From Climacteris rufus (taxonomy: Eukaryota > Chordata > Aves > Passeriformes > Climacteridae), in contig VZRZ01003935.1 in NCBI GenBank assembly GCA_013398175.1, positions 5,110-69,109 of the forward strand: a stretch of DNA of 64,000 bases. The letters are read 5' to 3'. The notes under the pieces are model-generated. The model made no database searches, was not told the DNA's origin, and saw only the letters and a list, made by a program, of their open reading frames with translations. This document shows, piece after piece, positions 1 through 12,700 of the stretch (position 1 is the first letter of the stretch; the number at the start of each line of letters is the position of its first letter). A program made the position numbers and the translations under genes.

Positions 1-71
1 AGGAGCCCCCGCCGCAGCCCGGGGTGTGGCACCCCCGGCTGCATCGGCGGGGGGGGGGAGGCACTGCAACA
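1..71 (-). mobile_element. ERVK-type LTR, 5' end only (cut by window edge)
   Basis: The right edge reads GAGGCACTGCAACA, the reverse complement of the first 14 bases of the two LTRs at 30271 and 45681. The rest of the segment is GC-rich, like the same part of those copies. I read it as the U3 start of a third copy in minus orientation, with the remainder outside the window. The base after 71 should begin a 6-bp target duplication (CTGGTG), but the partner site is not visible. Confidence 0.6.
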
Positions 72-384
72 CTGGTGAGCAACAGGATTGTGCATCTCTT
101 GGGGTTTTTTTTTCCTTTTTATTAATATTATTATAATTACTATTTACCACTATTATTACTGTATCTGACTTTATTTTTAATTATTAAACTATTCCTACCT
201 CAACATACAAGTTCTTCTTTGATTCTCCCCCTCATTTCACTGGTGGGGTAGGGGAACAGAGGAAGGGTTGAGCAGGTGGCTGCATCTCCAGCTGGGCTTA
301 AAACCATGACAATAATACATTTTTTTCCCCCATCATAGATAGTTACCTCCCAATCTTCTGTGTAAATTCAAGACCTTAAAAAGA
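72..384. other. AT-rich spacer, no feature seen
   Basis: This stretch holds short T- and AT-rich runs (about 105-180) and no recognisable repeat or coding signal. Confidence 0.5.
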
Positions 385-537
385 TTGAAAGACAAATATT
401 TAGATATCAAAATAACTAATTTAAATCTCCCCTGGCACAACACGAGGCCATTTCCTCTTGTCCTGTCACTTGCTACTTGGGAGAAGAGACTGACCACCTC
501 AGTGCAATCATTGTCTCGCTACAATCTCTTTTCAGGT

Positions 538-625
538 AGCTTTAGAGATTTAGATATTTAGAGATTTAGAGATTTAGATTTAGATTTTTCAGGTAGCTTT
601 TTAGATTTAGATAGAAAATTTAAGG
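538..625. repeat. Minisatellite 'gatttaga' expansion inside CR1
   Basis: Repeated copies of GATTTAGA/GATTTAGAT separate two copies of CAGGTAGCTTT (at about 533 and 590). In typical CR1 this spot is a short unrepeated stretch between 'caggtag' and 'aaggtctccc', so the block is probably a local expansion after insertion. Confidence 0.7.
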
Positions 626-738
626 TCTCCCCTGAGCCTCCTCTTCTCTGGTCTAAACAACCTTAGCCACTCTCATAGAAAATGTGCTCCAGAGCCTTCA
701 CCAACTTTGTTGTCTCTCTCTGAATACTCTCCAGCACC

Positions 739-1053
739 TCAACGACTTTCTTGCATTGAGGGACCCAGAACTGGACACAGCATGAAGTGTGACCTTACCA
801 GTGCTGAGTACAGGGGAACGATCACTGCCCTGGTCCTGCTGGCCACACTATTGCTGATACAGGCCAGAATGCCATTGGCCTTCTTGGCCACCTGGGCACA
901 CTGCTGGATCATGTTCAGTCGACTGTCAACCAAACCCTCCAGGTCCTTTTCCACCAGGCAGCTTTCCAGACACTCATTCCCAAGCCTGTAGTGTTTCATG
1001 GGGTTGTTGTGACCCCAGTGCAGGAACTGTGACTTCACCTGGTTGAACCTCAT
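739..1053 (-). pseudogene. CR1 ORF2 C-terminal remnant (open for 104 codons)
   Basis: The translated product contains the block NPMKHYRLG, then EKDLEGLVD, QQCAQVAKKANGILACI and VPLYSALVR. These are the conserved segments downstream of the reverse-transcriptase catalytic domain in avian CR1 ORF2. An intact CR1 ORF2 is roughly nine times longer and carries an endonuclease and the catalytic YADD-type motif, none of which is present. The open frame has survived by chance in a dead fragment. It has no promoter and no reason to be a gene. Confidence 0.85.
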
Positions 1054-1380
1054 GCAATTGGCATCAGCCCCTTGTTGAGCCCATCCAGATGTCTCTGTAG
1101 AGCCTTCCTACCCTGCACAGATCAACTTGGTGTCATCTGCAAAGTGACTGAGTCACACTCCAACCCTTCATGCAGGTCATCGATAAAGATATTAAACAAG
1201 ACTGGCCCTAATACAGAGTCATGGAGAACACTGCTTAGGACCGTTTAGCAGCTGGGTGCAGCTCCATTCAGCACCAGTCCCTGAGCCCCACCATCCAGCC
1301 AGTTTTTCATCCAGTGAAGGGTACACCCACCCAAGCTGTAAGTAGGCAGTTACTCCAGGAAAATGCTGTGGGAAATGGCA

Positions 1381-1425
1381 TATCTATATATATATAGATA
1401 GATATTTATATATATGTATAAAGAT
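1381..1425. repeat. TA-rich microsatellite
   Basis: Degenerate TATATAGA/TATATA units directly follow the truncated sense 5' end of the CR1. Confidence 0.7.
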
Positions 1426-3254
1426 TGACATATCTAGCAAAATGGGGAAAACCAACACAATATGCCATGTGCCTTTGCAATAATAATCAACAGTAAAATT
1501 AATTAACTTTTATGTGGCCTAAAGTAAACAACTAAAAATTCAGGGTGATTTTTCATGTCCTAGGTAACATATGAGTCATGATATTTTGTGACATAGAAGA
1601 AATGAGAATTTTAGTTTCTACTTAAACTATGCAAAAGAAATCAGATTATGTATCTAAATACCTCATTTTGAAGAGAAAATTCTTAAAGCAGGACAAAAAT
1701 TAATCCCAAATACTCGTAAATCTTTAAATGGCACTGGTTGTAATAGTTCTATGCATTTTATTGTAGACCTACCTGGAAATTTGAAGGCTACAGTATGTGA
1801 GACCTCTAGTTCTTAGTGTTGGCAATGGATAAAAACATCTCTGAATTTAATTCAATAATTAAACAGGTTTAGAAGGAAGAGCCTTTTTCTCCCCCTTATT
1901 AGATGACCTTTAAATTTACTTTTTTAAAGTAACTATTTAATCCTGCACTGAACAGTATATTAATACAAACATTGAATTATCAAAGTTATATTTTACCATG
2001 TAATTTATTTATAGCTAGAGGGTGAATGGACTGTCATGAAGGTTAGAATACCCATTATTCTAATGTCCCTTGGAGAGAAAAGAGGGGAATAGTGGCCAAA
2101 GATAGACTTAATTTATCGGCTAAAAATCTTATCTTTGCTGGGATATTGATTGCTTTGTTTCTCTAATGAACAGGAAAAGTGGTGTAGGAGACATGATATA
2201 TTTGAATATTAAAGGAGATACCCTTTACTTTCAAGAGAAATATATTGTTTTCGCATATATATATATGCTTACATTGACATTGTACTGTGAAGTGTCTACC
2301 TTCTAATAATAATTTTTAGGGAAAATTCATACTTTCTTTTTGGAGAGTAATGCAATATACTGTCTTAATCTTCCCTTCTAACACCATACTCTATTTCTAA
2401 AACTTTATATCTATAGATGTTCTATGTTTGAAGGAAAATGTTTATAGCTCAAACGACATGAATTTTCTAGTGAGTCTAGTACATATTTTTGGTTCAATCA
2501 GAAGTTTGGTAAAAGAAGATTTTGGAATATCTAAAATCTGACGTGTCACTTGAAGTATCATAGGTACCAATGAAATTAATAATTTTAAACCATTGTTTAA
2601 AATATTGCTTATTTTCAAGATAACTGTGATCTTAAGAATTTTGGAAGTTGTTAGGTAAAGGAATACAAAATGAAGTTTTATTTCATCAGTAATTAATGAC
2701 TGGTATGTACTGTTATAGGATTAGAAGTTATAGATGTAGGTTCTGTAAACAGATACATTTACAAATATTTATAGTAAAAAATGGTTCTTTTTCTTTAAGT
2801 GCTAGTAAAAAGTAAAAAACACAGAGAAAAAAAATTTAATATTCTAACATTTCGGGTTTAGTAGCTTGCACTCTATACTTGTCACAGGCTTTAAAAATTG
2901 TTCAAAGTCATAACTCAATTTGATTTTTGATCAAAGATGTTTCTGTGTTTGAAATTATTAGAGGCAGATATATCATGCCAGATGCAACATCCCAAGAGAG
3001 GTGAGTCTGCTTTTGCTTTATGTCCCCAGGTCCAGTCAGTGGTGAACCTGAAGATGTATTACCAGCATGTACATGCAGAATGAATGTATGTATGACACAT
3101 ATGTAGAATCTTATATACATAAAAACATACATGCATTGCCCACCACGTAGGTCACAGGCAGACACCCAGAGTACTCATCTGGGAAAGAGTTAGAAAGGAG
3201 GCATCATCTGGAATGCCAGGTCCAGGACTGGGATCCCCAGTAAAAGTGGTAAGT
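1426..3254. other. AT-rich unannotated stretch
   Basis: No gene or intact repeat is visible. A short TA run lies at about 2255-2268. Two slightly GC-richer blocks (about 2990-3060 and 3205-3240) share the string CAGGTCCAG and look weakly alike, but I cannot assign them. Confidence 0.4.
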
Positions 3255-3460
3255 AGACATGCTAATAACAAGTTTAAAAAAAGGACCATGGGGATGATTA
3301 ATGAATTGGAGCATTTGCCATATGAGGAAAATCTGAGACAGCTGTAACTGCTCACCATTGAAAAAAAAAAGAATGTTCAGGAGGATCTTATCAATGTGTG
3401 TAAATATCTGGTGGCTGTGTGTAAGAAAGATACACCATGGTTCTTCTCTGAGTCCCTTCC
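3255..3460 (+). mobile_element. Diverged CR1 LINE fragment
   Basis: The order 'ggagcatttgccatatgagg', 'ctgagacagctg', 'gaggatcttatcaatgtgtg' and 'aaatatctgg' follows the avian CR1 ORF2 3' region in sense orientation. A run of A's at 3360-3370 has expanded inside it. No 3' tail is recognisable and the copy is old. Confidence 0.7.
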
Positions 3461-5380
3461 CATCTCAATGTTTTCATGTTGATGTGGTCTTATGAATGAT
3501 TCATTTCAGAATGGATAGTATATTTCACTTTACCATTTTCAGAACATGTAATTCCAGTATCTAGTTAATTTTTTTTTCCCCAAGAAAAATTTAGTGTTCT
3601 ACAGGGAATTTAACTTGTAAGACTTCTAAGTGTATATGAGATATGCACATGTATTTATACAGGTACAGATAAATTTTTTAATATATACACAAAATTGGAC
3701 TTAACTGTATCAAACAAAAATAAAATCTTTAGGAGGTGTTATATGAAGATAGGACAGAGATGTTGAAGTGTTTAAGCAAACACTTATTTCAAGTTATTTC
3801 AAGTGAGCTATCAAAGGTTCCTGCTCAAAATAAATCTTTTTCTGCATGTATAAACAGTTGTGAAAGTCTTCAGTTACTTCATGAGATTCAATCTTAAACC
3901 TAGATTTAGGGGTCAAGATCTGCATCTTAACTTCTCTTAGAACTTGTAGAGGCTAGGTGTCCCATAAACTTGTGATCTAGTGTCCCATAAACAAGTTTCT
4001 GGTGATTTCTTTTCCATTTCATTAATATGGCCCTCCTGGTCTCGAACAGTCAGTTCAGAAACATACATATTTCCACAGTTCCCATTTTTAAACTATTAGA
4101 TATACATTGTACTATAATTGAATAATTATTAGGTTTTTTACAAATTAAATTAAAATGAAATAGCAATATTGCAAGTATTATTAGGCAGTCTTTCTTCTTG
4201 GGAGGAGAGGAGGAAAAGCCTTATATAAATAAAGATAGAAAGGTATTTGAACACATTAGCAATCAAATAAATTCTGTGGATTACAGGGTAACTCTAACAA
4301 ATGACAAAGCCAAATTTATTAACCAAGAGAAACTAGTTTAGCTAAGAGAAAAAGTATAATAGATAGTTCTATTTTGCATTTTTAGAGAAGGAACATGTTA
4401 TACAAGGGAATGATAGAGTATTTTCCCCTCTATCATCAGCTAAAAATATTATATTAGTAGTCCAAATCAATTTCTTGAACACTTGGATCCTGAAAGCTGT
4501 AGTTTACAATTCTTTGAAAAGAATAACTAATTACATACTATAAAAATTCCCTTTAAAAACAATAGGTGTTTTTAGTGGTATACTAACATTGCAAAAGGGA
4601 AAGAAGACAGATTAGAGGTGTGTTTTTAATTTTCTATATCCTCCTGGAAAGAGACCAAAAGAGAAAATGGTTTAATAGAATACATAGCACTAAATGAATA
4701 TTTAAGTCTTTGTAGAACTAATGTAATGATACCTTGGGGGCGATAGCACTTATACACATCTAGGGAAAAGAAAATAGTTCATTTTTTACTTCATATGTTT
4801 GCTTGGATGTTCTGATAATAACTTTTCATGACCATGATTATTTAAGACTGCTCAGTTACATTTTCAAAGGTAGAAAATCAGCAATTCCTTTTATTTAGTT
4901 TGTTTAAGTTACCAGCAAAAAGGAGTTTTAATTAGCACTGCACTTGCTAATTTATTGTATTTTTAGTCCTTATATTAAAATGAGTAAGTTCTGTCTCTGC
5001 TTCTTGTGCTGCAGTTTACTTCATTGTCTATTGGCATTGCTAACATTTTAATGTTTTCCTGTGGACCTAGAAGATATCCTGTGGATTTTTGCACAATATT
5101 AATTACACATCTACTTCTGTTTGCTTTACTTGCTATATTTTTTATTTTTTATGATTTTGTTGTTGAGTTCAGCTTATTCTAATAACACCTTGAATGTCTC
5201 TTTGAAGTAATTTATTTGGTTTTGATAATTTTGTTTGGAGGAATAATTAGTGTTTTTCTCTTCTCAAGAACCAGGAGGCTCTGAATGATCACTAGAAACA
5301 AACTTTTTGTTTACAAACATGGCATAAGACATCAGTTGAGATAATTTATCTTTTGATAACCAAGAGTAATAAAATCACAG
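3461..5380. other. AT-rich unannotated stretch
   Basis: I see no coding signal, structural RNA or recognisable element. Confidence 0.4.
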
Positions 5381-5381
5381 A

Positions 5382-5432
5382 ATCACAGAGTTGCTGAATT
5401 TGGAATGGACCTTTTTAGATCATCTCAGAATC
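5382..5432 (-). mobile_element. Very short CR1 3' end
   Basis: The sequence reads TCACAGAATCACAGAG, then TTTGGAATGGACC and AGATCATCTC, which is the CR1 3' terminus in antisense. About 50 bp survive before a second CR1 3' end begins immediately to the right. Confidence 0.65.
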
Positions 5433-5775
5433 AAATCACAGAATCACTAGGTTGGAAGAGACCTTCAAGGTCACCAAGTCCAACCCATGCCCTAACACCT
5501 CCACTAAACCATGGCATATAGTCTTGTTCAAGCGGGGTCAGGCAGATCTGGTTGTTTATGGTTTTGTCCAGTCAAGTTTCGAATATCTTCAGGAATAGCC
5601 CATCTGGACCACCTGTGTTTACTACACTCAGAGTAATTTTTTTTCTTTTGTAAAGATGAAATGTCATGTATTTCAATTTGTACATGCTGATTCTTGTTGT
5701 TTCACTGGGCAACACTGAAAAAAACCTGGCTCCCTCATCTTTGTTCCCTTCCATTAGGCATTTTTGAGTCAAAGG
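5433..5775 (-). mobile_element. CR1 LINE fragment with 3' tail and ORF2 end
   Basis: The left end (AATCACAGAATCACTAGG, then TTGGAAGAGACCTTCAAGG) is the antisense CR1 3' tail. Moving right come the CR1 3'-UTR tracts and then, on the minus strand, the C-terminal codons of ORF2. The element is truncated on its sense 5' side near 5775. The orientation matches the 385-1380 copy, but the sequence differs enough to be a different CR1 subfamily. Confidence 0.85.
5572..5772 (-). pseudogene. CR1 ORF2 extreme C-terminus remnant
   Basis: The translation shows DEGARFFSVLPSETTR, then KLKYMTFHL and LFLKIFET, matching the pattern of the last ~60 residues of CR1 ORF2 (GARLFSV..P, KLKH..FHL, LEIFKT). It is too short and too diverged to be functional. 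Confidence 0.75.
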
Positions 5776-8689
5776 AGAAAAACAGTCACTTTCAGAGTGT
5801 AAATTGTCTCAAATATTTGACATACTTTGGTTACACTTTGGCTTCCTGAACAGAAAAAGACACTAAAGTGTCCAGGTCAAAGGTAGGTTTCTATATTATA
5901 ACTGTCTAAAGTTAAATGAGATAACTCCTCTGTAGCCTGTTAATACTTCAATTAAATACGTAGCTATTCCAATTACAAACACATAGCTTCACATTGTTTG
6001 AGCTTTTTCAGCAGTACAAACACTGTTACTTCCAACAGTATAGTTGAAAGGTAAATGTATGTATAAGGACAGGCCAACCTTCACATTAAATAAAGAGCAA
6101 ATACATTCCCTGTGTAGACAGAATTTACTATGCCTGAAACAGTAAGGAGAAAGTTGTTTTTAGTGACACAAGCTGTAGCAGATCAAACGGGAACAATATT
6201 GAAGTCACTCAGTGCAGCAGGAGAGTTTACATAGTTTAAGCCAAACTGGGAGGCTTGTAAAGTCAAAGATCCATGAAAAAGATAATCTCATTAAAAAGAG
6301 AGGGAACCTTATTTCTGTGAAGACTGTCTTACAGGTCAGCACACATTTGATGTGTGATAACTAAAGAAATACTTCTCATACAAGCAATTTTCTTGCTGTT
6401 TCTGATAAGGCAGATTTCCAAAAGAAATGGTATTTCACATCATTGAGCAATAGCTCTGACATTGACCTAGAGCTTTAGGCTCAGTAATACCAGATTTATC
6501 AATGTTGGACTGAAAGTCAAATCCTGATCATCTCATTGAGGTATTGTAGTGATGTTTCTATAAATGCGCACAACTATCAGCAAGTAATTTCAATATAAAA
6601 CTAGAAACCTCTATTACTTATCAGGTATAAGCATTTAAAATGGCAGTTGCATAACAGATGTAATGACAAATATTTCTCTGAAGAGCAATAACACGGCCTG
6701 GGTCTAACTTGAGTTCCCACATCCTTTTTTTTTTTCCCTTTTTTATGTTCTACTCTGTAGAGTTTCACTTTGTGAGACTGATGTCATAGTGGTTTATTTG
6801 AATTATTGTTTTCTCTGTTCACAATGCTTTCTTTAAATTATTTGTGTTCATTCCGGAAACAAACTTTTATTTCCTGCTCTTCTATTTCTTTTGATTGTCA
6901 ATTGTAATAACCTAAAGGCCACAAGTATTGCCTAGTCGTTCTCATTTGTTTTGTCATGCTCTGATGCCTCTGTTGGTCAGCCAAATATCTTAAAAATAAT
7001 TCACATAATTGCATTTCACATGTAGCAGACATTTCTGCTACTGGTGAAATAATGCACCTCACTTGTAAGAGAGAAGCTGCAGTATGTTTGTTGATATAAA
7101 CCAGCATTTAACAAAGTTTGATAATAAATTAGACAGTGACAAGATTTCATGGCATGATGTACTTGAATATTTACTACACAGAGGACAGGGTAAGCCAGAT
7201 TCATTGGAAAGACCATCCCTTTGGGTCACAAAGTTCAGAGATGACCCGCTTGCTTTCTAAACTGCTACTTAGGAGAGTCTAGATGCAGATGAATACAGTT
7301 CTAGTCCCAGACTTGGTCAAAGATTTATATCTGAATGATTATATGTGCACAGTGACCTTATCAAAGTTTACAAACTTCAGCAAGATATTAGTCCCTTATG
7401 GAGGATTTATTGAGGCAAGAAATTTCTCAGTATTGAGGACTAAGGAATCTCTGTGGCAGGCATAACCTTGAGAAATTTCCATACTCAGCGTAAGATCTTG
7501 TTGTGTAGCCCTCTGCCATGCAGGATTGCTCAAAGAGCTCTTGGGCTGCTCACTGTTTCTGGTGTAAAATGGTGGACTCACACTCATACTTGCACACAGA
7601 CTAGAGATGTCAGTTTCTTCCAAATTTGGGTTTAGCTGGACATCTACCAGCACTGTGGTTATTTGTTTATTGTTCAAAGTAGCCCATGGCTGTTGTGTTG
7701 CTGTCTCCCCCAAATTCCTTTGAGCTGGTGGCAAACATCATTGCCAGAAGCATCCATTACGATTGCTCTGGTGTTATCTCTTGACCAGGGGAACAAAGGT
7801 CAGGTTGGGGCTGGAAGGAAGGGCACTATCACGATTCCTTAAAAAGCAGGAATTTGTATCGTACGTTTACCAAGAATGTAATATTTAACCTTAAAAATAA
7901 ATTTTTGAGCTTTAATTGGCACAAATGAATAATTAAATTTGGAGACAGGCAGAAGACATGCAAATTACATTTATTTGCTTTGGTCTGCTTGCTCAAAAAT
8001 TAATAAATAGGTAGGTATACAGCAAGAAGTAAGTATTCCTTCAGAAAAAAATGCTGCAAGTGTTCATTTAATTGTTGGTATCTTTGAAAAGGTTCATGGA
8101 AGGCTCATTATTCATGTAAACATATGCTTGACATATATGCAGAAATCTTGCAATTTCAGGTTTTCTACCTTTATAAACATTGACATGATCCAGAAACAAA
8201 ACAGTAACTGTGATGGCTATTCAAAAATTATGAATTCAATAAAATAAATTGTGAAAACGATCGAAATAACTACTCTGTAAGCTAAACTGAAAGTTAGCAA
8301 ATACCTGTTTCAGGTCAGTTTAGAACAAGTAGCAACCATTCACTGCCCCAGCTCCTTGATTCACAGGTATTAAAGGCTGACACAAGTGGGAAGTTTGTTG
8401 GTTTTTTTAATACCGAAACTGAAAATATGCTACAGTATGGGAAAAAATACCCAACCCCCCTCCCCCCCGAAAAAACAGCCCCCTCCCACACAAACAAACA
8501 AGAAACCTAACCAAAACTCCAGAATGTAGAATTATAAGATGTATGGAAACTTGGTTAAAAATCAATACCATGATGGCTTGTGCTTTATGTTCTGTCTGGA
8601 GACCAGGGACACACCTAAATATGTATCATATGAAATACATTAAATAAGACAAACGCTGGGATTCAGTGCTATCCAGAAAAAAAATTAAG
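5776..8689. other. AT-rich unannotated stretch
   Basis: Open frames here are under 115 codons, overlap on both strands and show no domain. The frames around 7283-7734 on both strands look like chance. A C-rich tract lies at 8455-8488. Confidence 0.4.
8455..8488. repeat. C-rich tract, possible quadruplex on minus strand
   Basis: There are four C runs: six and seven C's separated by one T, then about ten bases later five and three C's separated by one T. The complementary strand therefore has four G runs in about 34 bases. Confidence 0.6.
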
Positions 8690-8820
8690 CGCTGCAGAAG
8701 GTTCCTCTGAGAGGCTGAGAATTTCAAAACTTGATTGCAGAAGAAACAAGGCAGTCTGATCTAATTTTGCCCTTAATCTTTCTTTAAACAGATAATTGGA
8801 CTAGATGATCAGAAATAATG
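8690..8820 (+). mobile_element. Possible ancient CR1 3' end
   Basis: The stretch ends in ATTGGACTAGATGATCAGAAA, close to the CR1 3' motif 'ttggactagatgatc'. The preceding ~100 bases loosely follow the CR1 3' region. It is very diverged, and chance similarity is possible. Confidence 0.4.
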
Positions 8821-9337
8821 AATTTGTGAAACATGTAATTATTAATGCAGAATGATAGTTTTCCACAACACTTTGCATGCTGTTTAATTTAAAATAATTT
8901 TACTTTTTTAAAGACGTCAACTACTGGGTTGAAAGTGCTTTACTGTTCTAAACTTGAAAGACTTCAGTCCTGGATTATTCTAATGAACTCACTTTTTTCA
9001 GCTTCTTTCCAGCCATTTCAAATTTTGTCAAGAGGTTCCCTGAATACATGTATACCTAGGGAACTCCATACTTTAGTAATAATTTAGGATCAATTCCTTT
9101 CACATTAATGATAACTATTGTGTGAAGGAAGAACAAGAAGTCTGATTTCTGATGAGCCTAGATTAGATCAAATCATAAAAGAAGTATACTTCAAATACCT
9201 TGAAAGTAAATCTCACAAGTGGACCAAAGAACAATGAAAAAAAATTCAAATTGATTCAGGAGAATAAAGAAAAAGGAGCTGGCACAAAGGAAGAACTCCG
9301 ATGATACAAAGTATGTTCCTGTATATGACCAAATAGA
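8821..9337. other. AT-rich spacer, no feature seen
   Basis: Nothing recognisable lies between the two CR1 pieces. Confidence 0.4.
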
Positions 9338-9760
9338 ATGGATTATTCTTCAGTTGGAAGAAACCTAGAGCGTTCCTCTAGTCCAACTGCCTGAACACTT
9401 CAGGGTTGCCCAAAATTAAAGCATAGTAAGAAGGGCATTCTCCAGATGCCTCTTAAATTCTCACAGGCTTGGGGTATCAACCATCTCTCTAGGAAGTCTG
9501 TTCCAATGTTTGACCACCTGTTTGGTGAAGGTATGCTTCCTCATTTCCTTTGTAAACCTGTCCTGACACAATTTTGAACCATTCCCATTTATCCTATCAC
9601 TGAATAACAAGAGAAGAGATCAGCACCACTCTCTCCACTTCCCCTACAGGAAGCTGTAGAAAGCAATGAGGTCACCCCTCAGTGTCTTTTTCTCCAAATT
9701 AGACAAGCCCAAAGTCTACAACTGCTCCTCTGTTTCAAAAAGAATTTCAAAACTGTTCTA
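9338..9760 (-). mobile_element. CR1 LINE fragment (3' region)
   Basis: In antisense, the tracts around 9375-9445 (CTCTAGTCCAACTGCC, then 'agggcattctccagatgcct'), 9465-9530 and 9640-9710 follow the 3' region of an avian CR1 subfamily in order and without large gaps. The extreme 3' octamers are degraded. The sense 5' end fades near 9760. It is inactive and diverged. Confidence 0.85.
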
Positions 9761-12700
9761 AGATATTATTGAATGAAAAAAAATCATAATCTGCTGCATT
9801 TCTGCTCATATTCTGGTGGAGAAAATAATTTTTCAGTGCGATAGACTGAAAAAGAAGTAAATTTGTGGGGATTTATAGAGTATTTTATACTGCAAATGCT
9901 GAAATAAAATCTTGTCAAGTTTCATATTTTTTACCTGTAGTTCTCAGGAGCAAGATGGAGAGACAGTGTGAAACTATTAACTGATTTCATGAGGAGTTGC
10001 AGTCACTAAAAATTTAACCTTCTTGTAAAATTATTCTTTACTTTTAGATGTTTGTGATCTGATTTTACACTAGTAAATAATAAAGAAAATGACAGAATAT
10101 AAACCTCTAAAGTGTTTTTATCTCCCACTAAGTCTATTGAATAGCTTTTCTTCTAGAACCCATGTTTTGTCCTTTCAAGGTCACTCTCATTAAACTAAGT
10201 TGGTGTTTAATTTTTAAGCTGCTCCCCATTTGATGTAGAAGCCAACTATGTGTGAAATAATAATTTTTCTGCCAGTCAGGAGAAATTTGATTTAATTGGC
10301 TTTTATCCTGAATCATGTCATTAAACTTCAAGAAGATTCATAATTAATTATTTACAGGGCACATATCATGTTTCATCCCGTGCAAAGTCTTAAATGTTTA
10401 GACTTGAGAGTACAGTATTTTAACAGTTGAGTTTCTAGCAAGGTGGAAGTAAGTATGGACTGCAGGTATATACAACCTTTTAAAAATATTTTTTCTAAAG
10501 TTAGTGGCAATGAGAAGTGATGGTGTAGCATAACTGCCTTCACCTCAACTTCATTTTAAAAGTTTAAACTTAACAAAGCAGGAGTAACTATAATAAAATC
10601 CTCTTGAAAGGGCACAGCATGTCTCCACCACAGTGTTCTTCATCAGTTCTGATTCAGAAAATGGTGACTGCCCCAAAGGGCGGCCTCTTTAGAAGTTTAA
10701 CAGTCCATTTCAGAGAAAACTAAGCCACAAGGTTTTCAAAGATTCAAACACCACAGGACCTTGTAGGGAAGCTATTATAACTGGCTTTCCACTGCTATCC
10801 TTAGCTATAAGAAATGTGTCACTATCAGAGAGCCTTGGAACCCTTCTGGGCTGTAGGAACACTTGGAGATATGAAATGACAGAGTAAAGGCCTGGAGTGC
10901 AGTAAAAATGGCAGAAGAGCTCTGTTGTGTCTGTACACAACTTAATTACAGTGTTTTGCACTAACATTTTACAACAGTGAGAATGTATTTGCAGGACCTA
11001 TACAAGCCTGTTTCATCTTTGCTAGCTTTCTTCTAAAGCCATTTTCCAAGCTGAGTATTCTCAATAATTACCTATCTTAGTTACTGGAAAAGTTTTACTT
11101 TATAAGGGCCAATGAATATAAATCCTCCATGTCATGGCTACACATGATTATTGCTTTTCTAGTCAGATCACAGTAATGGTATAAAGTACATCCTATTTGC
11201 AACAAAAGATCCTGCAGATCAATCTACAACTACTGCTACTAATATTTTTGTGTGTATTCAGGCTTGATTAAATTTCTCTTAAGACAATATGAAGCCAATC
11301 AAAATCTATCAACAACATTCCTTTTGTGATGGACTGTATCAGCATAAATACAGCAGAGTTTTCTTCACCCCAGAATAATCATATAATGTGTGAAGGAAAG
11401 AGCTTAGAAGAAATGGTTAGGGCTCAAAGTTGAGTTTTCAGCTAAAAAAAAAGAGTTTTGCATTTAAGCACTTTGAAGTAAAGCTGTGAATAGAGGTGAG
11501 TCAACTGTCACATAAAAATATTTAATGTTTTCAGCCACAAATGTATTTCTGCATAAAAATTTTGGTCTGTGAAATAATACATGATTTTAGTAATAATGGT
11601 TTGGCTGTCAAGATTATTTGGATATAATTAAACATTCAATGAAGCATATACACTAAAATATTAATGTTAGAAGAACTGCTCTTGTAAAACAGTTTTTATT
11701 GAACTACAATAAGTTCCAGTAAAAATAAGTGGATAAGAGTTTCTGTACACAGACTAATGATTTCCTGAAATGTCTGTGTTGAGCATACTGATTTCCTGCA
11801 ATTTTTCTTTATCTCTATGATAACAGCTATATTTTGAAGCAACTTTTTATAGTAAATATATTTTTTTAAAAAAGAAAATTGTAGATAAATGTTTTAAAGC
11901 AAATAGTAACCTATGTAAGGGCCAAACCCTAAGAAAAAAGAAGCCCCAAACTGCTTAGCATTATTTTACCTACATTTTGGCTCTTTCTTCCTTGAAAAGC
12001 AACTAAGTATACCTAGAGGAAAGAAGATTCCAGAGTACAGGGTGTGACTGTAGCAGCAAATATGAGAATCACTGGAATGAAGTAGGAAATAACAACTCAA
12101 GCAGAGACTGAAAAAGAAGACTTGGTAGGCACCTTAAGGGATGTCAGCTCATAAAATGCCTTTAGTTAATTCAAAACAAGCCTGACAGCTTAGACCCATT
12201 CTAAAGGCCCAATACAGAAAGAAGAAATCTTCTTACAAAACTGTTTTCTGACTTCTATTCCCACCTTACCTCCTTTCTTAAAGCTTTCTCCATCTAGTAG
12301 ATAATATGAATAATTTTCTTATAGAGCAGGTCCCTGAAAGTGAAATAGGTAAATCTGCCTCAAAGAGCTTGTTGACTCATTATGCATTTACAATGACTTA
12401 ATATGTATCTACATGAAGTTGTATAAACGACTGAACTTCTGCTCCCTTTCAGCCTGAAAACTGATTGATTTACTTGATTGTGAATTTACTGTGTGTTATT
12501 AAGCATAAGGAGAAGTTATACATTTTTTTCCCCAAAAAACTGATTTAATTGGCCCTGATTATCTTGAAATCCAGAACTGAGAATAACAATTTACTGAGTG
12601 GAAAGCTACCAAAACTGGCTGTCGTGAAGGATTTGGCAATTTCACTCTTTACTATGCGGAAGAAAGTCTTTATTCTGAAGATTTAAATGCCAACTTTTTT

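Larger units (their letters stand above)
385..1380 (-). mobile_element. CR1 LINE fragment (3' part of ORF2 and 3' flank)
   Basis: Read on the minus strand this is an avian CR1 retrotransposon fragment. CR1 is a non-LTR element that copies itself by target-primed reverse transcription. The segment around 425-480 (CCCCTGGCACAAC, then the 'gaggccatttcctcttgtcc' tract) and the segment around 1180-1378 are landmarks of avian CR1 that I recognise. The C-terminal end of the reverse-transcriptase ORF lies in the middle. The extreme 3' tail is missing on the left, and the sense 5' end is truncated near 1380, as usual for CR1. A short AT-rich minisatellite has expanded inside it (about 538-625). The copy is diverged and inactive. 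Confidence 0.9.

Noticed and set aside
2990..3240. Two weakly similar blocks sharing CAGGTCCAG
   Set aside because: The shared part is too short and the order unclear. It may be chance or part of the nearby CR1.
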